Shown one piece after another: positions 1 through 9,794 of a DNA stretch of 64,000 nucleotides. The notes under the pieces are model-generated. The model was not told the DNA's origin. It did no database searches and saw only the letters and a list, made by a program, of their open reading frames with translations. The stretch is from Bacteroidota bacterium (GTDB lineage: Bacteria; Bacteroidota; Ignavibacteria; Kapaibacteriales; UBA2268), in NCBI GenBank assembly GCA_021780815.1, contig JAJXYC010000013.1, forward strand, positions 248,001 through 312,000, in the 5' to 3' direction. The position numbers and the translations under genes are program-made. Within the stretch, counting starts at the first letter, position 1; every line of letters starts with the position of its first letter.

Positions 1-2
1 TT

Positions 3-1130
3 CCTTTTGGTGTATTTTTAAGTGGAGGGATAGATTCAAGTTTGAATGTTGCTTTAATGACTGAATTTATGGATAGACCTATTGATACCTTTACTGTTGG
101 CTTTAAAGACTTGATTAAGTATAATGAATTAGAATATGCTCATAAAGTTGCTAAATTATACCAAACCAATCATAGAGAAATTATTATTGATAGCAATATG
201 GCATTTCCCGTTCTCGATAAAATTGCTTGGCATAATGATGAACCGAATGCAGACCCTGTTTGTATTCCAATTTATTTCCTGAGCAAATTAACCCGTCAGG
301 AAGGAACGATTGTTGTCCTTGTTGGAGAAGGAAGCGACGAACAATTTATTGGTTATAATTGGATGTTAAGAGAAATTTTGTTTAATAAGAATTATTGGGA
401 AATATACGATTCTTTTCCTGATTTTATGAAAAAAGGAATTTATCATTTGTTAAAATTAATGCTTTCAAAAACTAACCAATATCAGATGCTAGAATATTTT
501 CGTAAATCTGCGAATAATTGGGAACAATATTGGAGTGGGATGCCGATTTTAACTACTATTGAGCAAGATGAATTATTTAATAATAAATATCGTAAACATA
601 TTCAGTCTTTGCCGCATTACGCCGACAAACTACATGAATTTGCTTTTAATTCATCTATTGATATTGACTATTCTTTACGTGCTACATTTACTGAATTTGC
701 TCAACGATTACCAGAAATGCTTTTAATGAGAGTGGATAAAATGGGTATGGCTAACAGTATTGAACCACGCGTCCCATTTTTAGACCATAGAATTGTTGAA
801 ATGAGTTTTGCATTAGAATTTAAGAAAAAAATACCTGATAAAAAAACTACTAAATACTTATTAAAAAAAGCATCTGCAAACATTATTCCTGATGAAATTA
901 TTAATAGGAAAAAGCAAGGATTTGCCGCTCCTGTTAATGAATGGCTAAGAAATGAATGGTTCAATTTTACAAAAGAAACACTTTTGAACTCGGATTTTAT
1001 TAAAAATGGAATTTTTTCTCCTGATTATATAAATAAAATACTTACTTTGCATAAAAGTGGAAAACGCAATTTTAGCAAACAAATTTATTCTTTGTTAATG
1101 TTAAATTTGTGGCATAAAGAATACTTTTAA
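3..1130 (+). CDS. asnB: Asparagine synthetase (glutamine-hydrolysing), C-terminal part; 5' end outside window
   Basis: This is the synthetase (ATP pyrophosphatase) half of class B asparagine synthetase, which converts aspartate, ATP and glutamine-derived ammonia to asparagine in the cytoplasm. The reading frame is open from the first bases of the window and the PP-loop SGGIDSS lies at about 23-43, so the N-terminal glutaminase domain and true start lie upstream. Other family landmarks are VGEGSDE (about 321-341) and the RVDKMGMANSIEPRVPFLDH block near 730-785. The first in-frame ATG (42) falls inside the PP-loop domain and is not a start. Asn synthetase paralogues also sit in O-antigen or exopolysaccharide clusters, so biosynthetic versus surface-glycan use cannot be decided here. 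Family assignment is firm. Confidence 0.93.
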   Translation, partial: PFGVFLSGGIDSSLNVALMTEFMDRPIDTFTVGFKDLIKYNELEYAHKVAKLYQTNHREIIIDSNMAFPVLDKIAWHNDEPNADPVCIPIYFLSKLTRQEGTIVVLVGEGSDEQFIGYNWMLREILFNKNYWEIYDSFPDFMKKGIYHLLKLMLSKTNQYQMLEYFRKSANNWEQYWSGMPILTTIEQDELFNNKYRKHIQSLPHYADKLHEFAFNSSIDIDYSLRATFTEFAQRLPEMLLMRVDKMGMANSIEPRVPFLDHRIVEMSFALEFKKKIPDKKTTKYLLKKASANIIPDEIINRKKQGFAAPVNEWLRNEWFNFTKETLLNSDFIKNGIFSPDYINKILTLHKSGKRNFSKQIYSLLMLNLWHKEYF

Positions 1131-1206
1131 TCATTTCTGATTTCTAATTTACTTATTAATTAATCGTCTTGAAGTAAGATATAACAAGATATTAAATGTG
1201 ATTTTA

Positions 1207-2301
1207 ATGAAAAAAAATATTAAAAATGTTGAATTAGAAGATTTACAGAATATAATGGTATCGCTCAATCAACCAGCTTATAGAACTGAACAGATTAGAC
1301 AAGCAATTTTTAAATTTAAGCGTACATCATTTGCTCAAATTTCAAATTTGCCAAAAAATCTCAAAGATTATTTAGAAGAGCAATTTGAAATTACATCTTT
1401 GCAAATAAAGACGGTAAGGAAATCTTTAGATGGGTCAATAAAATTTTTATTTTCTTTAGAAGATGGCAATTTAATTGAATCAGTTTATATGCCTTGGTAT
1501 GATGATACAAGTGAATCAATTGAAAGAGAAACTCTTTGTATTTCTTCTATGTCAGGTTGTTCAGTTGGTTGTGAATTTTGTGCAACAGGTAAGTTAGGAT
1601 TTAAAAGGAATTTGCAGGTTTCTGAGATATTAGAACAAATCTTTTTAGTAGAGCAACATCTAAATACTAAATTAACAAATATTGTATTTATGGGAATGGG
1701 GGAGCCTTTATTGAATTACAATAATGTTGTTCAAGCAATAGAGATTTTAACAGACCCAAATTATGAATTATTTTCACGGAAAAAGATAACATTATCAACT
1801 GCTGGGGTTGCTAATAAAATAAAACAACTTGCAACAACGAATAGACCAGTCAAATTAGCAATATCTTTGCACTTTACAACCAATATATTACGCAATCAGA
1901 TAATGCCTATTAACTTATCATCTCCTTTGGAAGATTTAATGGATGCGGTGGAAATTTATTATAAATCTACTAAAATGCCTATTACTTATGAATATATTTT
2001 ATTTGCTGGTTTAAATGATACAGATGAAGACGTTAAGCGATTGGTGAAAATTGCTCGTAGAGTTCCTTCAAGGGTTAATATAATTCCTTTTAATGATATT
2101 AGTTTTATTCGACAAACCAATTTGTCAAAAGATCTTAAAATTGCTACAAAAGAGCAAATTAAAAATTTTTCTGATAAATTAAAAGAAAACGGTATTGTTT
2201 CAATTACTCGAGATTCTTTTGGGAGTGATATTGAAGCCGCTTGTGGACAATTAACTTTGTCTGAAACAAAGATGTCAGTTAAAATTAAACCCATTAATTA
2301 A
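1207..2301 (+). CDS. rlmN: Dual-specificity 23S rRNA A2503 / tRNA A37 C2-methyltransferase (radical SAM)
   Basis: RlmN methylates C2 of adenine 2503 in 23S rRNA and of A37 in some tRNAs by a radical-SAM ping-pong mechanism. The radical-SAM cluster motif CSVGCEFC is present at about residue 117-124, followed by GMGEPLLN, and the C-terminal catalytic cysteine lies in EAACGQL. The length of about 364 aa is normal. I start at ATG 1207; an in-frame GTG at 1198 would add three residues (MIL) that look non-conserved. No clear Shine-Dalgarno sequence is visible. The gene stands alone between asnB and the rel homologue on the same strand, with gaps of 76 and 77 nt. Confidence 0.96.
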   Translation: MKKNIKNVELEDLQNIMVSLNQPAYRTEQIRQAIFKFKRTSFAQISNLPKNLKDYLEEQFEITSLQIKTVRKSLDGSIKFLFSLEDGNLIESVYMPWYDDTSESIERETLCISSMSGCSVGCEFCATGKLGFKRNLQVSEILEQIFLVEQHLNTKLTNIVFMGMGEPLLNYNNVVQAIEILTDPNYELFSRKKITLSTAGVANKIKQLATTNRPVKLAISLHFTTNILRNQIMPINLSSPLEDLMDAVEIYYKSTKMPITYEYILFAGLNDTDEDVKRLVKIARRVPSRVNIIPFNDISFIRQTNLSKDLKIATKEQIKNFSDKLKENGIVSITRDSFGSDIEAACGQLTLSETKMSVKIKPIN

Positions 2302-2378
2302 ATTAATTCTTTGACAATATCGTAATTAATCTCAATATTTCTTAATTTGGGAAAAATTAAAATAGACTAACTTAAATT

Positions 2379-4490
2379 ATGTCAACAAAATCATTCAATA
2401 TTTTTGCAAAAAAGAAATTGCCTGAAAATATTCGTGGAATAAATCCAGATGAAGATTTTAATATTTTATTGAATCAGTGTAAAGAAAATAATATAAATAT
2501 TGACACCAAAAGGTTAAAGCGAGCATTTGATATAAATTATGATGTTTATAAAGATACTATTTATATTAACAATATTCCAAGATACGCTTATTCACTTGAA
2601 GTATCTATGATTGTAGCAAAAGAAATACCTCTTGATGAAGATTCAATTATATCAGCAATTTTACACGATATTTGGCAAGAAAATGATAAATATGATTACG
2701 AAATTATCAAAAGAGAGTTTGGAGAAGTTGTTGCTAATATTGTGGATGGATTACACAAGATCAAAAATATTGATATAAATTTATTATATGAGCCTGAAAA
2801 AATTGAAAGTTACAGAAAATTTTTAGTTGCATTATCTTCTGATTTTAGAATAATTTTAGTTAAACTTGCAGAAACTCTTGCAAATATGCGTAATGTGCAA
2901 TTTTATACAGAGGAAGAACAACAGAGAATTGCTCGTGAGGCATTTGAAATATATACTCCATTTGCCAATAGATTAGGTCTAAGAAATTTAAAATGGGAAT
3001 TAGATGATTTAGCCTTTCAAGTTCTCAATCCGATTGAATATAAAACTATTTCAGATTATCTTGCTGAAAGCAAAGAAGCAAGAGAAGAATACATAAAAAA
3101 ATTCATTGAACCTTTAATTGAAAGGCTTGACAAAGATGATTTCTTAAAGAAATTAAAAATTACTTACGAGATAACAGGTAGAGCAAAGCATATTTTTTCA
3201 ATCTATAATAAAATACATCTAAGACAAAAACCTATTGATGAACTTTATGATTTATTTGCAATACGAGTAATTCTCAACACAGAAGATGCAAATATGTGTT
3301 ATTATGTTTATGGGATTTTAGCATCAATATATCCACCGGTACCAGAAACCTTTAAAGATTATATTAATGTTCCCAAAAAGAATGGTTATCGTTCGCTTCA
3401 TACTGCTGTTTTTGGAATTAACGGAAAAGTAGTAGAGATTCAAATCAGAACTCAAAGTATGCATGATTACTCAGAGAATGGCGTAGCGGCTCATTTTAAA
3501 TATAAAACCCATATTAATAAAAGTTCAATTTTAGAGCAACAAGAAATTCAAGGGTGGATGTCGGTTGTTCGGGAAATATTTGAAAACCCTGATATGGCAA
3601 ATGTTCAAAATATCCTTGATAAAGTAAGAACAAACTTGTTCTCAGATGAAATTTATGTTTATACACCAATGAATGAGTTTGTAACTATGCCAATTAATTC
3701 AACCCCGCTTGATTTTGCATTTAAAATACATTCGGAAGTTGGTAACCACTTTGTTGGCGCTAAAGTTAATGGCAAAATGGTGCCAATTGAGTATAAATTA
3801 CGAAATGGTGATAAAGTTGAAATTATAGTTTCTAATAATGCTAAACCAACAGAAGATTGGTATAATTTTGTTATTACAAGCAGAGCAATTAGTGAATTAG
3901 ATAGATTTTTCAAAGAAGAAAGTCGTAATAAAGAAAATCGGGGTAAAGATAAATGGCAAAGAGAGCAAGCAAAGCGTAAAATATTTATTAATGATAAAAA
4001 ATTATTAGACTTTTTGTTAGAATTTAATATTAAGTCTATTGCTGATTTTTATTTAGCAATTGCCGAAGATGATATAGATTTAGAATCTTTTACTGATTTT
4101 CTTGTTGATAAATTGTTTAAAAATGAGCGTGATAAACGAATTCGCAATGATGATATTCAAAAAGGGCTCAAATTCTTAACTAATCATAATCATCAAATTG
4201 TTGAAGAACAACCTGTTGATATAGTTTTCGAAAAATATGTAGATAGTATTTCGAAATTTAAAATAAGATTTATTGCTACGGAAAATTATAAATTAATTAG
4301 TAAAATTTCCCAATTAATATTGCAATTTAATGACATTATCATTACAAAATTTGATTTTGATTTAGCAAAAAGTAAGGTAAATAGTGAATTTGAATTTGAA
4401 ACAATAAATGAAGAAAGTGCAATTAAGTTATACGAAGATATAAGAAATTTAAATGTATTTATAAAATATGAAGATTTAATCCGATTATAA
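2379..4490 (+). CDS. RelA/SpoT-family (p)ppGpp synthetase with degenerate hydrolase domain
   Basis: This is a long RSH protein of the stringent response (703 aa). The order is an HD-hydrolase-like domain (about 50-190), RelA/SpoT synthetase (about 250-385), TGS (about 425-490) and a C-terminal ACT-like region (about 625-703). The synthetase keeps YDLFAIR, FKDYINVPKKNGYRSLHT and VEIQIRT, including the substrate-binding Asp and catalytic Glu. In the HD domain H96-D97 survive, but three other sites usually needed for Mn-dependent ppGpp hydrolysis look changed by my alignment to SpoT/Rel: His to Tyr near 71, the EDT motif to QEN (100-102), and the later Asp to Glu (165, in KLAETLANMR). I infer a RelA-like, mainly synthetic enzyme, with hydrolysis perhaps supplied elsewhere. 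Confidence is high for the family and moderate for hydrolase loss. Confidence 0.93.
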   Translation: MSTKSFNIFAKKKLPENIRGINPDEDFNILLNQCKENNINIDTKRLKRAFDINYDVYKDTIYINNIPRYAYSLEVSMIVAKEIPLDEDSIISAILHDIWQENDKYDYEIIKREFGEVVANIVDGLHKIKNIDINLLYEPEKIESYRKFLVALSSDFRIILVKLAETLANMRNVQFYTEEEQQRIAREAFEIYTPFANRLGLRNLKWELDDLAFQVLNPIEYKTISDYLAESKEAREEYIKKFIEPLIERLDKDDFLKKLKITYEITGRAKHIFSIYNKIHLRQKPIDELYDLFAIRVILNTEDANMCYYVYGILASIYPPVPETFKDYINVPKKNGYRSLHTAVFGINGKVVEIQIRTQSMHDYSENGVAAHFKYKTHINKSSILEQQEIQGWMSVVREIFENPDMANVQNILDKVRTNLFSDEIYVYTPMNEFVTMPINSTPLDFAFKIHSEVGNHFVGAKVNGKMVPIEYKLRNGDKVEIIVSNNAKPTEDWYNFVITSRAISELDRFFKEESRNKENRGKDKWQREQAKRKIFINDKKLLDFLLEFNIKSIADFYLAIAEDDIDLESFTDFLVDKLFKNERDKRIRNDDIQKGLKFLTNHNHQIVEEQPVDIVFEKYVDSISKFKIRFIATENYKLISKISQLILQFNDIIITKFDFDLAKSKVNSEFEFETINEESAIKLYEDIRNLNVFIKYEDLIRL

Positions 4491-4517
4491 GAGTGAATAT
4501 AAATCAATTTCACTTCT

Positions 4518-5258
4518 TTATTTGTATAATTTTGACTTATAAATTCCAGTACGTGCCAAAAAGTGCAAGAACGAAACTTTCAAAACACCAAAGCCATATT
4601 TTGAACTTCGCCAAAAATTAATTGATGATGCTTCTTTAAAATATTTAGTCGGGCAAGTAATTTCAGCAATTTCGTATCCTTTAAAGAAAATTTGTGAAAT
4701 AACTTGGTTGTCAAATATAAAATTGTTTGAATTATTGTTATAATTTATGTTTTTTAGTACTTCGGCGGAATAAGCACGAAACCCTGTGTGATATTCAGAC
4801 AATTTTTGTCCAATTAACATATTTTCAAATAAAGTTAAAAATCTATTAGCAACATATTTGTAGAATGGCATTCCACCATTCAAAGCACCTTTCCCTAATA
4901 TGCGAGAGCCAAAAACTACGGGATAAACTCCATTAGCAATTAAATATACCATAGAATGAATTAATTTTGGAGTATATTGATAATCAGGATGTAGCATAAC
5001 TATAATATCCGCACCAATTTTAATTGCTTCATTATAACAAGTTTTTTGGTTTCCACCATAGCCTAAATTGTTTTTATGCTTAAAAATATTTTTTATTCCA
5101 ATTCTTTTTGCAAGTTCAGAAGTATTATCATTGCTACAATCATCGACTAAAATGACATCATCAACTATATCAAAAGGTATTTCTTTATAAGTTTTTTCCA
5201 AAGTTAATTCAGCATTATATGCAGGTAGAACAACGACAACTTTTTTGTTGAAAATCAT
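4518..5258 (-). CDS. Family 2 glycosyltransferase (polyprenyl-phosphate sugar transferase type)
   Basis: This is a GT-A fold glycosyltransferase of the DPM/GT2 class that moves a sugar from a nucleotide donor, often to a polyprenyl phosphate, at the inner face of the cytoplasmic membrane. The N-terminal VVVLPAYNAE and LVDDCSNDNT motifs and the DxD-like position in MLHPDYQY (about residues 93-100) support this. At 246 aa it lacks the C-terminal membrane helices of larger DPMs. It overlaps the stop of the upstream polyphosphate kinase gene by four bases (ATGA), so the two are translationally coupled. The acceptor is unknown. Confidence 0.85.
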   Translation of the reverse strand: MIFNKKVVVVLPAYNAELTLEKTYKEIPFDIVDDVILVDDCSNDNTSELAKRIGIKNIFKHKNNLGYGGNQKTCYNEAIKIGADIIVMLHPDYQYTPKLIHSMVYLIANGVYPVVFGSRILGKGALNGGMPFYKYVANRFLTLFENMLIGQKLSEYHTGFRAYSAEVLKNINYNNNSNNFIFDNQVISQIFFKGYEIAEITCPTKYFKEASSINFWRSSKYGFGVLKVSFLHFLARTGIYKSKLYK

Positions 5259-7360
5259 TTATCTCCTTTCATTTTATTAATTTTAGAAGCAATTTCAAGA
5301 AAATGCTTTTGTACGGAAAAAGATTGTTCTCCATTAGCAGGTTGAATTTGAGAATAAGTGCCATCGTTATTTAAATTCCAAGATTTAGTATTATCTTTCC
5401 AGTATGAATGTAAAGTATCAATTAAAATTTTACGTATTTGATGGTCTTTAATAGGGAACATTAGTTCTACACGATTATGTAAATTTCTGCTCATCCAATC
5501 AGCAGACGATAAATAAATTTCTTCATCACCACCATTTTTGAAATAAAAAATACGACTGTGCTCAAGGAATCTTCCTAAAATACTATGAACCTCAATGTTT
5601 TCGCTTACATCTGGTATGCCAGGTCTCAAACAACAAACACCTCTAACTAATAGTCTCATTTGTACGCCTTTTTGAGAAGCTTGATAAAGTTTAGGGATCA
5701 GTTCTCTATGAGCCAGTTGATTCATTTTTGCCAAGATTAAACCCGGATTTTCAGGGGTAGATTTTTCAATTTCTCTATCTATTAATTCAGTTAATTTTGA
5801 ATATAAGTTAATAGGAGCAACAATAAAATCTTGCCATTCTTTTGGGTGCGAATAACTTGTAAGATAATTAAACAATTGTGCCGCATCCTTGCCAAACTTA
5901 GGGTCTGCTGTAAATAGGCCAATATCTGTATAAAGGCGAGCTGTAACTTGATTATAGTTACCAGTTGATAAATGAACATATTGTCGCAGTTTGCCACTTT
6001 CTTTTCGAACAATATATGCAATTTTGCAATGGGTTTTCAAATGGGGGACTCCATAGACCACGTGAACACCAGATTGTTCCATTTTTCTTGCCCAAACTAT
6101 ATTGTTCTCTTCGTCGAACCTTGCTTTTAGTTCGACAAATGCAGTTACATTTTTACCATTTTCGGCGGCTCTCATCAAAGATTCAATTACAGGGGAACTT
6201 TTATCAGTTCTATATAAAGTAATTTTTATTAAAACAACATCTGGGTCAGAGGCCGATTCGTTAAGTAATCGTAAAACTGAATTTGAAAAAGAATCATAAG
6301 GTAAATGTATGATAAAATCATTTTGCTTAATTGCATTGAAAACACCACTTTTGGGAGATAAAAAATCTTTTATAACTCGTGGGACAAAAGGCGAATCTTT
6401 GATTTCAGGAATATCTAATTTAACAAGTTCCATAAAATCGGGTATATTTAAAGGTCGGTTGTGAACATAAACATCATCTTTGGATAAATCCAAATAATCA
6501 ATTAAAAAGTTTAATAGTTCTGATGGCATTTTATGTCCTGCTTCCAAACGAACTGGTGCCATTCCCCAGCGGCGTAATTTAACTTGTTCAGAGATTTCCG
6601 ATAGTAAATCTCCAGCTTCGTCTTCGGCAATTTCTATATCTGCATCTCTTGTTACACGGAAATTATAAGCTGATTCGATTTCTAAACCAGGATATAATTC
6701 TTTTGCATTTGCTTTTATAATTTCTTCTAAAAGAATGAAATGAAAGCCTGATTTATGTGGCATCCTAACAAAACGAGGGAGAAAATTGGGCAATTGTATA
6801 AATGAATATCTTGTATCAGTTTTACCTTTATTTTTGTCTTTTAATATGAATGCAATGTTTAATGCACGATTTATTAATTGAGGAAATGGATTTGTTGGTC
6901 CAAAACTTAACGGAGTAAGAACAGGGTATACGTTTTCATTAAAATATTTCTTCAAGAAGTGTTTTTCACTTTCTGTGATTGAACTATATTTGTGAATTTC
7001 AATTCCATAATGTTTGAGTGCAGGTAAAACCTCTTCCATTAATATTTTGGAGTGTAATTCAAACATCGGTAATATTTTTTTTCTAATTTCTTTGAGCTGT
7101 TCTTGTGGAGTTTTCCCATCATAAGAAAGTTCATTGACGTTTGATGCTATTTGGCTTTTTAGACCTGCAACACGAATCATAAAAAATTCATCAATATTTG
7201 ATGTGAAAATTGATAAAAATTTCAACCTCTCCAGTAATGGATGGCTGGTGTCCATAGCTTCGTATAGGACTCTTTCATTAAAATCTAAAAGGCTTATTTC
7301 ACGATTTAAAAAATATTTATAGTCTTTTAAATTAGTTATTTCTTTATCCATATTGTCCAT
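5255..7360 (-). CDS. ppk1: Polyphosphate kinase 1
   Basis: PPK1 reversibly polymerises the ATP gamma-phosphate into inorganic polyphosphate. The protein has the usual four domains over about 700 residues. The N-terminal helical domain begins YFLNREISLLDFNERVL, the head contains PFPQLINRALNIAF, and the two phospholipase-D-like C-terminal domains carry the autophosphorylated histidine region LKTHCKI with LSTGNYN, and the second histidine in LEHSRIFYF. The frame is open to a TTG at 7393, but ATG codons at 7360 and 7351 are nearer the conserved start; I choose 7360. The downstream GT2 gene overlaps the stop by 4 nt, a pairing that suggests co-transcription more than a shared pathway. Confidence 0.96.
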   Translation of the reverse strand: MDNMDKEITNLKDYKYFLNREISLLDFNERVLYEAMDTSHPLLERLKFLSIFTSNIDEFFMIRVAGLKSQIASNVNELSYDGKTPQEQLKEIRKKILPMFELHSKILMEEVLPALKHYGIEIHKYSSITESEKHFLKKYFNENVYPVLTPLSFGPTNPFPQLINRALNIAFILKDKNKGKTDTRYSFIQLPNFLPRFVRMPHKSGFHFILLEEIIKANAKELYPGLEIESAYNFRVTRDADIEIAEDEAGDLLSEISEQVKLRRWGMAPVRLEAGHKMPSELLNFLIDYLDLSKDDVYVHNRPLNIPDFMELVKLDIPEIKDSPFVPRVIKDFLSPKSGVFNAIKQNDFIIHLPYDSFSNSVLRLLNESASDPDVVLIKITLYRTDKSSPVIESLMRAAENGKNVTAFVELKARFDEENNIVWARKMEQSGVHVVYGVPHLKTHCKIAYIVRKESGKLRQYVHLSTGNYNQVTARLYTDIGLFTADPKFGKDAAQLFNYLTSYSHPKEWQDFIVAPINLYSKLTELIDREIEKSTPENPGLILAKMNQLAHRELIPKLYQASQKGVQMRLLVRGVCCLRPGIPDVSENIEVHSILGRFLEHSRIFYFKNGGDEEIYLSSADWMSRNLHNRVELMFPIKDHQIRKILIDTLHSYWKDNTKSWNLNNDGTYSQIQPANGEQSFSVQKHFLEIASKINKMKGDK

Positions 7361-7450
7361 TTTTTTTATGATTGCTAAGCAAAAAGCGTGCAAATTTTTG
7401 CAATATTAACAATTACAGATTAATTATTTATCTAAAATAGAGTAAAAATT

Positions 7451-8137
7451 TTATTCTGTTAAATTTAAATTTTGGAGCAAAATTTCTTTTAATTGTGATT
7501 TTATTAAATTGAAATCTATCGTTTGATTTAACTCAACAGATAAAGAAGTAACACCTTTATCTATAAAACCACAAGGATTAATATAGTCAAAATACTTTAA
7601 ATCAGTATTTACATTGAAAGCAAATCCGTGCATAGTAATTCCTCTGGAAACACGAACACCAATTGCACAGATTTTTCGGGCTTTCCCTGGGTGATGGCTA
7701 TCTAACCAAACTCCGGTTGCTCCTTCTAATCTTTCAGATTTAATTTGATAATTTTCGAGCAAATTAATTATACTTTCTTCAAGAATTGAAATATATTTTT
7801 TTACTCCAATTTTATGTTTGTCCAAATCAATAATTGGATAACCAACTATTTGACCGGGACCATGATAAGTAATATCTCCACCACGATTTGTATTGTAAAA
7901 TTCAGCATTTTGTGCTTGTAATTGAATATAATCTATTAGCAAATTGTTCTCATCGCCGCTTTTGCCTAACGTATAAACGTTTGGATGCTCACAAAACAGA
8001 AGATATTCAGATTCATCTGAATAATCAATACTTTTTGTTATTTTCTTTTGCATAAGCTCTGAATGCAACTTCTCTTGGAAGTCCCAGGCATCTTTGTACT
8101 TAATTAATCCTAAATCATTAAAAATTACTTTATTCAT
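7451..8137 (-). CDS. lipB: Octanoyl-[acyl carrier protein]:protein octanoyltransferase
   Basis: LipB transfers octanoate from acyl carrier protein to the lipoyl domains of 2-oxoacid dehydrogenases and the glycine cleavage H protein, the first step of lipoate synthesis. GGDITYHGPGQIVGYP, the lysine in GKARKICAIG and the cysteine in YINPCGF mark the active site. At 228 aa it is full length. It lies 8 nt downstream of lipA on the same strand, so the two consecutive steps of the pathway form one operon, transcribed lipA then lipB. Confidence 0.96.
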   Translation of the reverse strand: MNKVIFNDLGLIKYKDAWDFQEKLHSELMQKKITKSIDYSDESEYLLFCEHPNVYTLGKSGDENNLLIDYIQLQAQNAEFYNTNRGGDITYHGPGQIVGYPIIDLDKHKIGVKKYISILEESIINLLENYQIKSERLEGATGVWLDSHHPGKARKICAIGVRVSRGITMHGFAFNVNTDLKYFDYINPCGFIDKGVTSLSVELNQTIDFNLIKSQLKEILLQNLNLTE

Positions 8138-8145
8138 ACTTGATT

Positions 8146-9021
8146 TTATTTTAAACTAACATTTATATGCTTTTCTGCAAAATATGAAGACCTTACCATT
8201 GGACCACTTTCAAGATATTGGAAGCCTTTTTCCATTCCGATTTGTTTATATTCGGCAAATTTGTCAGGGTGAACATACTCTTGAACAGGATAATGTTTAA
8301 ATGTTGGTTGCAAGTATTGACCAATAGTCATAACTCGGCATCCAACTGCAAGGAGGTTGTCCATTGTTTGGTATACTTCGTCATCAGTTTCGCCTACGCC
8401 GACCATAATGCCTGATTTTGCAATTAATCCAGATTTGGCAATATGTTCTAGGACCAATAAACTTCTTTGATATTGGGCTTTGGAACGCAATTTTGGTGTA
8501 AGCCTTTCTATTGTTTCTAAATTATGTGAAATTACGTTTGGACTTGCTTCAATTACTTTCTGGACAAGAGATAAATCACCATTAAAATCAGGAATCAAAG
8601 TTTCAATAGTTATACCCGGGTTCCGCTCTTTGATTTTTAATATTGTTTTTGCCCAATGATATGCTCCGTAATCGCTTAAATCATCTCTATCAACCGAAGT
8701 TAGAACGCAATGCTTTAAACCTAATGCCTTGATTGAGTTTGCAACTTTGACAGGCTCATTTTGGTCAGGTGGTAAAGGTTGACCAGATGTAACATTGCAA
8801 AATTTACAATGACGAGTGCAAATATCTCCTAGAATCATTATTGTAGCAGTTCCTCTGCTCCAACATTCATGTTTGTTTGGGCAATTACCACTTAAACAAA
8901 TCGTATTTAATCCACTTGCTTTTAATTGGTCTTGAACGAGTGAATAGTCTTGACCTCTTTCCAATTTAATTTTTAACCAATCAGGTTTTCTCAACATTTG
9001 AGTTTTATCTATAATTTGCAT
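8146..9021 (-). CDS. lipA: Lipoyl synthase (radical SAM sulfur insertion)
   Basis: LipA inserts two sulfur atoms into protein-bound octanoyl groups. The auxiliary [4Fe-4S] cluster ligands are in CLSGNCPNKHEC (about residues 42-53) and the radical-SAM cluster ligands in CTRHCKFC (about 68-75). The C-terminal RSSYFAEKH carries the serine that ligates the auxiliary cluster. Length (291 aa) is standard. It is the first gene of the lipA-lipB pair; the 227-nt divergent region upstream separates it from a lipoprotein gene and shows no other gene. Confidence 0.97.
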   Translation of the reverse strand: MQIIDKTQMLRKPDWLKIKLERGQDYSLVQDQLKASGLNTICLSGNCPNKHECWSRGTATIMILGDICTRHCKFCNVTSGQPLPPDQNEPVKVANSIKALGLKHCVLTSVDRDDLSDYGAYHWAKTILKIKERNPGITIETLIPDFNGDLSLVQKVIEASPNVISHNLETIERLTPKLRSKAQYQRSLLVLEHIAKSGLIAKSGIMVGVGETDDEVYQTMDNLLAVGCRVMTIGQYLQPTFKHYPVQEYVHPDKFAEYKQIGMEKGFQYLESGPMVRSSYFAEKHINVSLK

Positions 9022-9248
9022 AATTATTTTCCTTTATTAAAAAAATAAGTTCAAAATTAAGATTAATGAATAAATATTTAATAAAATCATAACAAACTAA
9101 AATAATACTCCTTTGTGAAGAAATAAATTGTAAAGAAAATCTTTTATATTTTTATTAAAAATAATACAAAATAAACCAGTAAAAAAGCGTAATTTTGTAA
9201 AAGATATATTTCTAAAAATATTTGTAAATAAAATTGATTTAACAAAAC

Positions 9249-9767
9249 ATGAAAAAATTATTTTTAATTGCCATAATTCCTATATTTTTCTTTTTGGGTT
9301 GTGATTCAAATCCCGCCGAACCTGATGCAGTAAAAATGACGGTAACACAATTGTCAGATACACCAGGTTATACTTGGATGTATGAACTTTTTGCTACGTA
9401 CCAACCTGATTCTGTTGTTGAAAATAATATCAAGAATTTACTTGATACAAATCGGGATAAATTTGTAATTTTTGCCCGTGCTTCATGTTCTTGTCCAACA
9501 GAAAAAAAAGAATTTGCACAAGTTCTTAAAATTTTGATGGATTTGAAATTTTCAGAAAATGATTATGAAATTTATGCGATGAGTTCAAGGACAAATCCAA
9601 ACCCATATTCAAATATCATTAAATTAAATGATATTCCAGAAGTATATTATTTTAGAAATGGTGTTCCAGTATACTCAATCATTGATACGTTATACAATAA
9701 TATACAAAAAGGTGTAAAATATCCTGTTACAGTTGAAGATGTAATGTATGAAGCGTTAGCACATTAA
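9249..9767 (+). CDS. Putative lipoprotein with thioredoxin-like features
   Basis: The first 17 residues are a hydrophobic lipoprotein signal ending in a lipobox with Cys at about residue 18 (FFFLGC), so the product should be exported and lipidated. The mature part has a strand-like FVIFARASCSC segment (two cysteines one residue apart, about 76-85) and a later IPEVYYFRNGVPVYSI segment that resembles the cis-Pro strand of thioredoxin folds. It lacks a CxxC active site, so oxidoreductase activity is doubtful. I do not recognise a named family. A TAATTTTG box at 9190-9197 sits about 50 nt upstream and may be the promoter -7 element. It faces trmH convergently. Confidence 0.7.
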   Translation: MKKLFLIAIIPIFFFLGCDSNPAEPDAVKMTVTQLSDTPGYTWMYELFATYQPDSVVENNIKNLLDTNRDKFVIFARASCSCPTEKKEFAQVLKILMDLKFSENDYEIYAMSSRTNPNPYSNIIKLNDIPEVYYFRNGVPVYSIIDTLYNNIQKGVKYPVTVEDVMYEALAH

Positions 9768-9794
9768 TGCTGATAAAAGGATTGAAGGTAAGGA

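Noticed and set aside
4491..4517. Hairpin between the convergent rel homologue and GT2 gene
   Set aside because: Only a 6-bp AGTGAA/TTCACT pairing with no T tract; too weak to call a terminator.
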